Source: Sulfurospirillum sp001602955
GTDB lineage: Bacteria > Campylobacterota > Campylobacteria > Campylobacterales > Sulfurospirillaceae
Assembly (NCBI GenBank): GCA_001602955.1
Contig: LVAC01000006.1
Span: 1-64,000, forward strand
Reading direction: 5' to 3'
Length of the DNA: 64,000 bases
A program made the position numbers and the translations under genes. Shown here piece after piece: positions 17,738-26,047 of this stretch. The notes beneath the pieces were generated by a model, which was given only the letters and a program-made list of their open reading frames with translations, was not told where the DNA came from and made no database searches. Every line of letters begins with the position of its first letter. Position 1 is the stretch's first letter.

Positions 17738-19567
17738 ATGCAGAAAAAACTCTCGATCGTCATTGTCGGAACGATTTTCGCCTCTTTTATGCTTTCCATG
17801 TTCTATTCCGCACTTTCCATCCGCAATTTAGGGATAAAGAACGCGGAGGAAAAGGCGCAAATCATTGCCGACTTGGTTCAAGACGGACTTTCGGCGCATA
17901 TGCTCACCGGAACGATGGATCAACGCGAGTTTTTTCTCAATAAAATCAGCCAAGCCAAAGGCGTCGAAGCGTTATGGGTCGTCCGCAGCGATTCGGTCAT
18001 TAAGCAGTTCGGCAAAGGGTTCAACAATGAAACCGTACGCGACGACATCGATGATAAAACGCTTAAAACCGGTCTGGTGCATCAGCAAAGCGAAGAGAGT
18101 TCGCATACGGCAAAACTTCGCATCAGTACACCCTACATCGCTAAAGAACGCAGTAACCCGAATTGTATGGAGTGTCACAATGCTAAAGAAGGCGAAGTTT
18201 TAGGCGCGATCAGCATCGTTTTTGATATTTCCGAAATTCGCACGAACGGTATTTTGACGTCCTTAAGCGTTTTTGTACTCTCCTTGGTCATTATGACGGC
18301 AGTCTTTTTGGTCATCAACAACTCGATGAAACCTCTCATGGAGCTTTTCGATTCCATTACCTATGTGATGAACAAAGCCCAAGAGGGGGATTACAGCAAA
18401 CGTATCCGTTTTAACGGTAGCGATAAAGAGTGCCATAACGTGATGTTCTGGATCAATTCGCTTTTAGAAAAGCTGGAGAACACCCTCAACGACATCGAAG
18501 TGACCGTCAAAAAATTTCTTGCACTCTCGCCGAACCATCAACCCGATCTTTTACTCGATGCACAAGCCATCGTGCATGAACTGTCCGATATTTACCAGTT
18601 TAAACGAACCATTGAATTCGACGAAGACAAAGAGCAAGTCTATCGCCGTATCGGTATGATTTTAAAAAACGACTTTTCACTCAATGATTTCGTCTTGGTC
18701 GAATCCGGAAAAGAGTTTTTCCGTCCGCAAGTGGTTTTCGACGCTTCCACGAAAGAGCGTAACGTCGAGATGTCGTGTCGCGCGCTTCGCACGAAACAGT
18801 CGGTCTATTCCGATCAGTTTCACAATATCTGCGAAACATGCGACGCATGTCAGCATTTTTTATGCATTCCTTATCTCATTTCCAACGATTTGGAATTGCT
18901 CCTTAGTATTTGGGCACGTTCGGACGAAGAGTTAAACCAAATTAAAGCGCAATTGCCGAAAATTCAAAATTATATCGATGCCGCACGTCCCGAACTCGTC
19001 AGTAAGAACCTGACGCAAATTTTAAAAGTCTCTTCGACGACCGATGCGTTGACCGGACTGTATAATCGTAAATATTTAGACGAATATATTGAAAAAGCCC
19101 TTTCGCAAGCCAAACGCAATAACATTGTATACGGCATTCTAATGATCGACATCGACTTCTTCAAAATGGTCAACGATACTTACGGTCACGACGTCGGCGA
19201 TCAAGCGATTCGCGCCCTTTCCAAATCTCTCAAAGAGAATATTCGCGAAGCCGATACGGCGTTTCGTTTCGGCGGCGAAGAGTTCTTAGTCTTGCTTTAC
19301 GAATGCGACGAAGCGATGGTGCAAAATATCGCCGAAAAAATTCGTCTCGCTTTTGAAAAAACGCCGATTCAAGCACCTAACGGCACGGCGTTTTACAAAA
19401 CGCTCAGCGTCGGAGCCTCTATCTTCCCGAAAAATTCCGACTCGCTTTGGAAATGCATCAAATTTGCGGATATCGCGCTTTACAAAGCCAAAGAGAGCGG
19501 GCGCAATTGCGTCAAACGTTTTGATCCTTCCATGCTAGACGAGCAAGAGCTCAAAAACGCGTTTTAA
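17738..19567 (+). CDS. membrane diguanylate cyclase with periplasmic c-type haem motif
   Basis: The 609-residue product has an N-terminal helix (about 5-25), then a periplasmic domain with the haem c motif CMECH (C143, C146, H147) in a Tll0287/DUF3365-like context. A second helix (~172-192) leads to a HAMP-like linker and a middle region with clustered cysteines (CETCDACQHFLC). A C-terminal GGDEF domain has GGEEF near residue 511. An I-site RxxD (READ) stands five residues before GGEEF, so product inhibition is likely. It should make c-di-GMP in response to redox or a haem ligand; the signal is inferred. It starts 15 nt after glmS. Confidence 0.88.
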   Translation: MQKKLSIVIVGTIFASFMLSMFYSALSIRNLGIKNAEEKAQIIADLVQDGLSAHMLTGTMDQREFFLNKISQAKGVEALWVVRSDSVIKQFGKGFNNETVRDDIDDKTLKTGLVHQQSEESSHTAKLRISTPYIAKERSNPNCMECHNAKEGEVLGAISIVFDISEIRTNGILTSLSVFVLSLVIMTAVFLVINNSMKPLMELFDSITYVMNKAQEGDYSKRIRFNGSDKECHNVMFWINSLLEKLENTLNDIEVTVKKFLALSPNHQPDLLLDAQAIVHELSDIYQFKRTIEFDEDKEQVYRRIGMILKNDFSLNDFVLVESGKEFFRPQVVFDASTKERNVEMSCRALRTKQSVYSDQFHNICETCDACQHFLCIPYLISNDLELLLSIWARSDEELNQIKAQLPKIQNYIDAARPELVSKNLTQILKVSSTTDALTGLYNRKYLDEYIEKALSQAKRNNIVYGILMIDIDFFKMVNDTYGHDVGDQAIRALSKSLKENIREADTAFRFGGEEFLVLLYECDEAMVQNIAEKIRLAFEKTPIQAPNGTAFYKTLSVGASIFPKNSDSLWKCIKFADIALYKAKESGRNCVKRFDPSMLDEQELKNAF

Positions 19568-19577
19568 CGGGAGTGTA

Positions 19578-20456
19578 ATGAAGTTTCATCGCGTTTACGT
19601 CGAGTTGAGTAATATCTGCGGACTGAAGTGTAGCTTTTGTCCGCAAAGCACATTGAAACCCCAATCCATGTCGCTTGATTTTTTTGAGTCTCTTTTAGCT
19701 CAACTCGTAGCCTATACGAAAGAGATCGCTTACCATATGGGAGGCGATCCTCTGAGCCTTTCCAACCTTGAAGCTTACCTTGACGCAACGAAACGATACG
19801 GACTGCAAGGCTTGTTAACGACCAGCGGGTATTATCTGGGTAAACATTCACACGAAACGCTTTTACACCTTGCTTTAAAACAAGTGAATATCTCGCTTAA
19901 TAGCTACAACAAAAACGCTATGCCGCTCTCGTTTGAAGCGTATATGCAACCCATTCTTGAACTGTGTCGCGCAAAAAACGAGACGCGCAAAGACCTCTTT
20001 ATCAATCTGCGCGTCTGGAATTTCGACGAAAAGCAAAGCGAACAAGCGTTTAACGCTATGCTTTTTGCTTACCTTTCGCAAGCCTTCGGCGTTACGTTGG
20101 ACGCCAAAACCATCGAGCGCGAAAGACCGCGTTCGCTTCGCCTTTCCGAAAAAGTCCTCGTGCATTTCGATCGCTATTTCGAATGGCCTTCCTTAGCTTC
20201 GACGAACGAGAGCGAAGGAACCTGCTTGGGTTTAAAATCGCATTTCGGCATTCTCTCAAGCGGTATCGTCGTTCCGTGTTGCTTGGATAAAGAAGGCGTT
20301 ATGCCGCTTGGAAACTTACATGTAGACTCTTTAGAGACGATTTTAAACGCTCAAAGAGCCCAAACGATTCTCCAAGGTTTCCGACAAGGTCGCTGTGTGG
20401 AAACCTTGTGCCGCAAATGCACCTATAAACACCGATTTCAAAAGGATGAACGATGA
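19578..20456 (+). CDS. radical SAM/SPASM-domain protein
   Basis: This 292-residue protein begins with a radical SAM cluster motif C14-x3-C18-x2-C21 (NICGLKCSFCPQ). A Cys-rich SPASM-like C-terminus follows (GTCLGL, VPCCLDKEG, CVETLCRKC), which probably binds an auxiliary Fe-S cluster. The Gly-rich motif HMGGDPLS after the cluster is consistent with SAM binding. The substrate is unknown. It overlaps the HIT protein gene by 4 nt (ATGA), so the two probably act together or are at least coupled. Confidence 0.85.
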   Translation: MKFHRVYVELSNICGLKCSFCPQSTLKPQSMSLDFFESLLAQLVAYTKEIAYHMGGDPLSLSNLEAYLDATKRYGLQGLLTTSGYYLGKHSHETLLHLALKQVNISLNSYNKNAMPLSFEAYMQPILELCRAKNETRKDLFINLRVWNFDEKQSEQAFNAMLFAYLSQAFGVTLDAKTIERERPRSLRLSEKVLVHFDRYFEWPSLASTNESEGTCLGLKSHFGILSSGIVVPCCLDKEGVMPLGNLHVDSLETILNAQRAQTILQGFRQGRCVETLCRKCTYKHRFQKDER

Positions 20457-20839
20457 ACAAAAACATTTACGAAAACGACTTTTTTTACCTTCAAAAAGAA
20501 AACGCTTCTATCCCGTGGGTTAAGATTTTTAGCCGACACCCGTACAAAGAGCTCAGCGATTGCGACGAAAAGACGCGATGCATTCTTTTAGACGCGATGC
20601 TCGTCGTTGAAAAAACGATGCTCGATTTTTACGCTCCCGATAAAATCAACATTGCGATGTTCGGCAATTACGTTCCGCATTTGCACATTCACGTGATGGC
20701 ACGCTTTCAAAACGATACGCATTTCCCCGAATCGATGTGGGGAGTTAAACAACGCGAAGCGCAACTCTCTCTCCCTTCGTTTGAAACGTTTGTTACCGTT
20801 TTACGCGAAAACTTGTCGGCTAAAGAGAAGCTTTGGTAA
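20453..20839 (+). CDS. HIT family nucleotide-binding protein
   Basis: The protein has 128 residues with the histidine triad PHLHIHV (H76, H78, H80). HIT proteins hydrolyse or transfer nucleoside monophosphates. WG-containing MWGVKQREA after the triad resembles the short HIT-like proteins of proteobacteria. It is coupled to the radical SAM gene and ends shortly before the peptidase gene. Confidence 0.87.
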   Translation: MNKNIYENDFFYLQKENASIPWVKIFSRHPYKELSDCDEKTRCILLDAMLVVEKTMLDFYAPDKINIAMFGNYVPHLHIHVMARFQNDTHFPESMWGVKQREAQLSLPSFETFVTVLRENLSAKEKLW

Positions 20840-20895
20840 AATTTAATCTCCTATTTGCTAAGCTTCTTGGAAAAAATTTTACGAAAAAGATAACC

Positions 20896-22224
20896 ATGCC
20901 CATGACGATGATTCAACGTTTGATCTTTCTTTGCCTTCTTTGCATCGCAACACTTGATGCCGCTAACTTACACTATTCGCTGATTAAAAAAGAGAGCTCC
21001 CAAGCCGGTAGCACGCTATTGATTATCGGAGGAATTCACGGAGACGAACCGGGTGGATACTTCGCACCGATGCTTCTAGCCAAACATTATAAAATCGAAA
21101 GCGGCAATGTTTGGATCGTTCCCAACCTTAACTTCGACAGTATCGTCCAAAATAAGCGCGGCGTTTACGGCGATATGAACCGAAAATTCGCCAAAATAGA
21201 GCCTAAAGACAAAGACCTCGAGATCGTCAATGAAATCAAAAAATTGATCTTAACGCCCAAAGTCGACCTCACGCTCAACCTTCACGACGGCATCGGATTT
21301 TACCGAGAGCGCAATCTCAACAAAGATTTTAATTCCAAAGCATGGGGACAAGCGACGATTATCGATCAACAGCAAATTCCCAGTGCCAAATTCGGTAATT
21401 TAGGCGATATTGCCAAAAAAGTCAACCAAGAAACCAATATTGCGCTGATTGAAGACGTTCATGAATTTAACGTCAAAAATACCAATACCAAGACGCAAGA
21501 TAAAGCGATGCAACAAAGTTTGACCTATTTTTCGATTACGAACAATAAGCCCGCTTTTGCAATCGAAACCAGTAAAAACATTACCGATCTTTCCCAAAAA
21601 GTCTATTATCAACTGCGTACGATCGAAAAATTTATGGACCTTATGGGTATCAAATTTTCACGCCCTTTCGAACTCTCGCAACCCGTGATTAAAAAACTCC
21701 TCGAAGACGACGGCACGCTTGAAATTCCTCCGACAAAAATTTTCTTAGACCTTTCAACGCTCAAATCTTCCATTCGTTTTTTTCCGATGGATCCGAACAA
21801 ATTGGAGTATAAAAGCAATAACCCGCTCGTTGCCGTCATTAAAGAAAAAAACGTCTACAAAGTGATGAACGGTAACCAAGTCGTCTCGACGCTGATTCCC
21901 GATTTTATCGAATTCGATCATTCGTTGGATAGCGTTTCGATCGTCATCGACGGGAAAGTCCAAAAAGTGAAAATCGGCTCGCTCGTCACCGTTAAAAACG
22001 ACTTTTCGGTCGAACCGATTAGAGGGTACCGCATTAACGTCATCGGTTATTCCAAACACGGCGTCGAAAACGAAAGCGGTCTTAAGATTATGCAAAAAGA
22101 AATTATGAGTAATTACGCTATCGATAAACAAGAAAGCACCTACATGGTACAATTCTATAAAGATAAAAAGTTTTGCGGTATCGTCACGGTTAAATTTGAA
22201 GATGCGGCCAAAAGCAAAAAATAG
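20896..22224 (+). CDS. pgp1: M99-family peptidoglycan DL-carboxypeptidase (Csd4/Pgp1-like)
   Basis: The product is about 442 residues from the ATG at 20896. An earlier ATG at 20833 lies inside the HIT gene and would add a non-signal stretch. The chosen start gives a signal peptide ending near LDAAN. The zinc motif GGIHGDEPGG (H48, E51) and LNLHDG (about H131) mark an M14/M99 carboxypeptidase. This family trims tripeptides to dipeptides and sets helical cell shape in Helicobacter (Csd4) and Campylobacter (Pgp1). From memory, Csd4 has Gln at the first zinc ligand; here it is the canonical His. Confidence 0.85.
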   Translation: MPMTMIQRLIFLCLLCIATLDAANLHYSLIKKESSQAGSTLLIIGGIHGDEPGGYFAPMLLAKHYKIESGNVWIVPNLNFDSIVQNKRGVYGDMNRKFAKIEPKDKDLEIVNEIKKLILTPKVDLTLNLHDGIGFYRERNLNKDFNSKAWGQATIIDQQQIPSAKFGNLGDIAKKVNQETNIALIEDVHEFNVKNTNTKTQDKAMQQSLTYFSITNNKPAFAIETSKNITDLSQKVYYQLRTIEKFMDLMGIKFSRPFELSQPVIKKLLEDDGTLEIPPTKIFLDLSTLKSSIRFFPMDPNKLEYKSNNPLVAVIKEKNVYKVMNGNQVVSTLIPDFIEFDHSLDSVSIVIDGKVQKVKIGSLVTVKNDFSVEPIRGYRINVIGYSKHGVENESGLKIMQKEIMSNYAIDKQESTYMVQFYKDKKFCGIVTVKFEDAAKSKK

Positions 22225-22259
22225 ACGTAGGTCTTGATCTCTCTTGAAAGGAACGATTC

Positions 22260-23489
22260 GTGAGCACGTATGTCGGTAGGCAGCCCATTTTTAACACCGA
22301 AGGGGCTTGTTTTGGCTATGAATTGCTGTACCGCTCGTGCGATACGCAAAACCTTGCGACCTTTATGGACAACGCCAAGGCGACCGCACGCGTCATTGTA
22401 AATATTATCCATAATATCGGACTTTCTCCTATTATCGGACAAAAGTTCGGTTTTATCAACGTCGACGAGACGATGATTTTTAGCGACGCGATTTTACTGC
22501 TCCCCAAAGAGTATTTCGGGTTTGAGATCCTAGAACATACGCAAATTTCCTTGGCATTGTACGAGCGCATTAAGCATTTAAGAACATTGGGGTACCGACT
22601 GAGCCTAGACGATTTTGATTGCAGTGAAGCGATGTTTAAAGCCTATGAACCTCTTTTCCCCTACATCGATTTTATCAAAGTCGATATTCAAGCCATCGGA
22701 TTGGAAAATCTTCCGCAAGCCGTTGCAAAACTGGCGCACTACAATATCCCTTTATTGGCGGAAAAGATCGAAACTTATGAAGAGCATGAGGCCTGTCTTC
22801 ACCACGGATTTACGTTTTACCAAGGCTATTTTTTTGAAAAACCCGTTATCCTAAGCGGTCGCAAGATCGAGCCTAACACGCTCAGTGCCATTCAATTGAT
22901 GAACTGCATTCACGAAGACAGCGACGCGACCTTCATCGCGAGTCGTTTTGCGACATGTCCGGATTTGGTCTACAATCTGTTACGACATGTCAACTCCGGT
23001 GCCTACCATTTTAAAAATAAGATTAGCTCGATCAAACAGATGGTATTGTTACTCGGTCCTAAAAAGCTGCTTTCGTGGCTCGGACTTTTTTTGTATATGA
23101 CGCCGAACCATCGCCCTTTCGGAGGCGAGTTGTTTAACAATGCCAAATTTCGCGCTAAAGTCATGGAAGAGCTCACGCTTCTTTGCAATAAAAAAGAGTA
23201 TGCCAACCAAGCGTTTTTAACCGGAAGTCTCTCGCTCATCGACGCCTATCTCAACGTTTCGATGGAAGAATTTTTGGCGCATATTCATCTAGACGACGAA
23301 ATCAAAATCGCATTATTGCGCAAAGAGGGGTTTTTAGGCAATTTATTGCAAATCGCAATTGAGATGAACCATGCCAACGATGCTCAAAAGATTGCCGATA
23401 CCATCAACGATACGCGTTGCTTTACGACCGATCAGCTCTACGAAGCATGCACCAAAGCACTCGTCTTTGTCGAAGAAACAGAACATTAA
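22260..23489 (+). CDS. EAL-like/HDOD domain signalling protein (YuxH type)
   Basis: This 409-residue protein uses a GTG start, with AAAGGA seven bases upstream. Residues ~1-200 form a degenerate EAL domain: GYELLYRS stands where EALxR is expected, and DDFD replaces DDFG. Residues ~205-380 form an HDOD domain (LLRHVNSGAYHF, SSIKQMVLLLGPKKLLSWL). Degenerate EAL-HDOD proteins generally bind or signal rather than hydrolyse c-di-GMP. It is followed after 16 nt by the selenoprotein gene. Confidence 0.87.
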   Translation: MSTYVGRQPIFNTEGACFGYELLYRSCDTQNLATFMDNAKATARVIVNIIHNIGLSPIIGQKFGFINVDETMIFSDAILLLPKEYFGFEILEHTQISLALYERIKHLRTLGYRLSLDDFDCSEAMFKAYEPLFPYIDFIKVDIQAIGLENLPQAVAKLAHYNIPLLAEKIETYEEHEACLHHGFTFYQGYFFEKPVILSGRKIEPNTLSAIQLMNCIHEDSDATFIASRFATCPDLVYNLLRHVNSGAYHFKNKISSIKQMVLLLGPKKLLSWLGLFLYMTPNHRPFGGELFNNAKFRAKVMEELTLLCNKKEYANQAFLTGSLSLIDAYLNVSMEEFLAHIHLDDEIKIALLRKEGFLGNLLQIAIEMNHANDAQKIADTINDTRCFTTDQLYEACTKALVFVEETEH

Positions 23490-23505
23490 TGATAAGGAAC
23501 CGATC

Positions 23506-23751
23506 ATGAACGTTACGATTTATTATTGTACGCGTTGAGGATATATGCCAAGAGCTTTCCGTGTGAAAGAAGAAATTTTACAAGCATTTCCAAATGCTTC
23601 CATTACGTTGAGCCCTAAAACGGGCGGCTTTTTCGATGTCGTCGTCGATAATGTCGTCATTTTTTCTAAAACCGAGAAAATCGGAACCGAAGTTGAACGT
23701 TTTCCCGAAATCGGAGAAATCGCGACGCTCTTACGCAAAACGTCTTTTTAA
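23506..23751 (+). CDS. selW: SelW-like selenoprotein (Rdx family), UGA decoded as selenocysteine
   Basis: The reading frame starts at ATG 23506, with AAGGA seven bases upstream. It meets TGA at 23536-23538 and continues open to TAA at 23751. Reading TGA as Sec gives 81 residues beginning MNVTIYYCTR-U-GYMPRAF. The C8-x-x-U11 motif after a beta strand is the signature of the SelW/SelT/SelH redoxin family, and the remainder (KTGGFFDVVVDNVVIFSK) fits the family's G-x-F/G-x-FEV strand. A hairpin suited to a bacterial SECIS lies directly downstream of the TGA. Ordinary gene callers would report only the 68-residue piece from ATG 23545. Confidence 0.85.
23536..23569 (+). promoter_or_regulatory. candidate bacterial SECIS element of selW
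   Basis: The UGA codon (23536-23538) is followed 16 nt later by the perfect stem CTTTC (23555-23559) / GAAAG (23565-23569) around the loop CGTGT. The apical loop lies about 21 nt after UGA with a G in its first two positions, within the range given for bacterial SECIS elements. Confidence 0.6.
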
Positions 23752-23763
23752 CGTCTTGCGTAA
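23731..23763 (+). terminator. hairpin at the end of selW
   Basis: The inverted repeat TTACGCAA (23731-23738) / TTGCGTAA (23756-23763), with further pairing ACG/CGT inside, spans the selW stop codon. No T-run follows directly (TTTTT appears 10 nt later). It may be a weak terminator or a 3'-end stem. Confidence 0.4.
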
Positions 23764-23789
23764 TCACGTTAATTTTTAAGGAACGCCTT

Positions 23790-25352
23790 GTGTCATTGGC
23801 CGCTTTAGTGATTCGTTTCGCTTACTTTCTCGACACCAGCGTTTCTTACCGACGTTTGAAAGAAGCCGCACGCACGCTTTTAGAGTACCCGCATTCCAAA
23901 ATCAAATTTTATTTTGATATTTTCATGGTTTTTTTGGTCGTTTTAAGCGTGTTGTGCCTGCTTTACGAAGTCAAGCATCCTGATGAATCCATCCTTGAAT
24001 GGATCATTCAAGGATCGCTTTTCATCTTCATTTTAGAGTACCTTCTACGATTTTGGATCTATTCCGATAGCCATGCGATCATTATCGAACACTACGAATA
24101 TGCACTTAAAAACAACCTTCCTTTTTCATTAGGACGCGCGCTTGTCAAAGTCGTTCGTAAAAAATTGGATTACGTCTTTTCGCCCTTAGCGATTATCGAT
24201 CTTTTAGCGATTCTTCCAAGCTACCGACCGCTTCGATTTTTGCGTATCTTTCTTCTGTTCCGTATCTTTAAGCTCTTTCGCTATGCCAGAAGTATGAAAA
24301 CCTTTGCCGCCATTTTGCACGAAAAGAAATTTGAGTTGTTGACTTTGGCGATTTTTGCGGGTTTTGTTATCTTTGCGGGCAGTTCGGCGATTTATATCTT
24401 TGAAACCAACCAAAATCCGAAAATCAACACGCTTTTTGATGCCATTTATTGGTCGATCGTCACGATGGGAACCGTCGGATACGGCGACATCGTCCCGTTG
24501 ACCCAAGAAGGTATGGCGGTTTCGATGGTGTTGATTATTCTCGGCGTATGCGTATTGGCATTTTTAACGTCCATTATCGTCTCGTCGTTTCAAAACAAAC
24601 TCGTCGAGCTAAAAGAGAGCCGTCTTTACTACGACATCGAAAAACTTGAACGCTATATTCTGATTTGCGGCTACGGAAGGGTCGGCGAAGTCGTTGCTAA
24701 AATGCTCCATGAAGACGGAAACGCCTTGGTGATTATCGATACGGACGCCGCGAAAATCAAACTTGCGCAAGAACGCGGATTGATCGGTATCGTAGGCGAC
24801 GCTTCCAAAAGCAAGCTCTTAGGAACGCTCGGTATCGAGAAGCGTGCGACGCATATTATTTGTGCGACCAACAGCGACGAACTGAATATTTTTATCACGC
24901 TGAGCGCTCGAAGCTTAAGTCCTCACGCGACGATTATCGCGCGCGTCATTAAAGCGGCGCACAAGAAAAAGTATTTGCTTGCCGGTGCAAATTATGCGTT
25001 TAGTGCCGATGAAACGATCGGCCTTCTGGGTGCGCAACTGGTAGCCCAACCGGTTTCGTATGCCGCGTTGGAAGGAATACTTAGCGAAAATACGGGTATT
25101 GTTTTTGAAAGTATTTTTGTGCATGAATACTCTTTTTTTAACCGCCAAACGGTTACTGCTTTGAGCTTATCCTCTAGGCGTTTGCTCTTATTCGGTATCG
25201 TACGTCAAGACGAAAGTACATGTGAAAAATACTTCTTCTTCAACCCTGCGGACGATTTTGTCTTGCAACCACACGACAGCCTCATCGTCATGGGGCGTAA
25301 ACACGCTATTAACGCTTTTCGCAAACAAAACGAGAAGAGGAGTCGCGAATGA
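23790..25352 (+). CDS. voltage-gated-type potassium channel with RCK (TrkA-N) domain
   Basis: This 520-residue protein has a GTG start with AAGGA seven bases upstream. Six membrane segments with an arginine-rich S4-like helix (RPLRFLRIFLLFRIFKLFR) precede the selectivity filter TVGYGD at residues 228-233. A cytosolic RCK domain follows (ILICGYGRVGEVVAKML, a Rossmann nucleotide-binding loop) with a TrkA-C-like region to the end. It should conduct K+ gated by ligand or voltage. Its last four bases overlap the next gene, which encodes another RCK protein. Confidence 0.9.
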   Translation: MSLAALVIRFAYFLDTSVSYRRLKEAARTLLEYPHSKIKFYFDIFMVFLVVLSVLCLLYEVKHPDESILEWIIQGSLFIFILEYLLRFWIYSDSHAIIIEHYEYALKNNLPFSLGRALVKVVRKKLDYVFSPLAIIDLLAILPSYRPLRFLRIFLLFRIFKLFRYARSMKTFAAILHEKKFELLTLAIFAGFVIFAGSSAIYIFETNQNPKINTLFDAIYWSIVTMGTVGYGDIVPLTQEGMAVSMVLIILGVCVLAFLTSIIVSSFQNKLVELKESRLYYDIEKLERYILICGYGRVGEVVAKMLHEDGNALVIIDTDAAKIKLAQERGLIGIVGDASKSKLLGTLGIEKRATHIICATNSDELNIFITLSARSLSPHATIIARVIKAAHKKKYLLAGANYAFSADETIGLLGAQLVAQPVSYAALEGILSENTGIVFESIFVHEYSFFNRQTVTALSLSSRRLLLFGIVRQDESTCEKYFFFNPADDFVLQPHDSLIVMGRKHAINAFRKQNEKRSRE

Positions 25353-26047
25353 ACGATGCTTTGATTTTACTCTTCGGTTTTAGCCGTACGGCGTTAGAAA
25401 TTGCGACAAAACTCAAAAAACAAGGCTACGCGTTCAGGCTGGTCGATTACGACCCAGCGGCTCTTGTCAAAGCGCAAAAAGAGGGATTTGATCTGATCGT
25501 CTGCGACTACGGCGACGACGATGCGCTTGAATCGCTCGGTATCGCTCAAAACGTCGGTTTCGTCTTTTGCCTTTTTGACGACGACGTGCACAACGTCTTT
25601 TTAACCCTTTCCGTGCGCGCTATCGATCCGAACGTTCCTATCATTGCGACCACGCACACGAAAGATGCCGTTCATAAGCTCGAAATTGCCGGAGCGACGA
25701 CCATTCTCGATCCTTACCAAATTACGGGTAAAAAAATTTACAAGCTTATTACGCAACCCGAAGTCATGCAAATCGTCGAAACGACGATTTTTGGAGAAGA
25801 AGACGTCAATATGGCGCAACTGACCGTGACCGAGACGTCGCCTCTCAACGGTACGCTTTTGAGTCAATATTCCGCATGGAAAGCGTATAACATGTTACTG
25901 TTAGGACTCCACGATAAAGAATTCAACAAGGAGTTTATTTTCATTACCGAAGGCCATACGCATAAGCTCGATGCCGGAGACGTTCTTGTCGTTATAGGTT
26001 CAATGAGCGAGATCCGTCGTTTTAAGACGGATTTTTGTTTAGAGTAA
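25349..26047 (+). CDS. stand-alone RCK (TrkA-N/TrkA-C) protein, probable channel subunit
   Basis: The 232-residue protein has an N-terminal Rossmann fold (ALILLFGFSRTALEIATKL) and a TrkA-C-like part (~150-232, AQLTVTETSPLNGTLL). It has no membrane segment. ATGA overlap with the K+ channel gene suggests it supplies a second RCK layer to the gating ring. The gene ends 9 nt inside the convergent AEC transporter gene. Confidence 0.85.
   Translation: MNDALILLFGFSRTALEIATKLKKQGYAFRLVDYDPAALVKAQKEGFDLIVCDYGDDDALESLGIAQNVGFVFCLFDDDVHNVFLTLSVRAIDPNVPIIATTHTKDAVHKLEIAGATTILDPYQITGKKIYKLITQPEVMQIVETTIFGEEDVNMAQLTVTETSPLNGTLLSQYSAWKAYNMLLLGLHDKEFNKEFIFITEGHTHKLDAGDVLVVIGSMSEIRRFKTDFCLE

Noticed and set aside
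23506..23538. Reading the TGA as a nonsense mutation or pseudogene
   Set aside because: The UGA falls exactly at the Sec position of the SelW family, the frame on both sides is intact, and a hairpin follows at SECIS distance.
23545..23751. Short 68-residue protein starting at ATG 23545
   Set aside because: The frame extends upstream through a UGA in the SelW CxxU position with a better ribosome site at ATG 23506; the short form lacks the redox motif.
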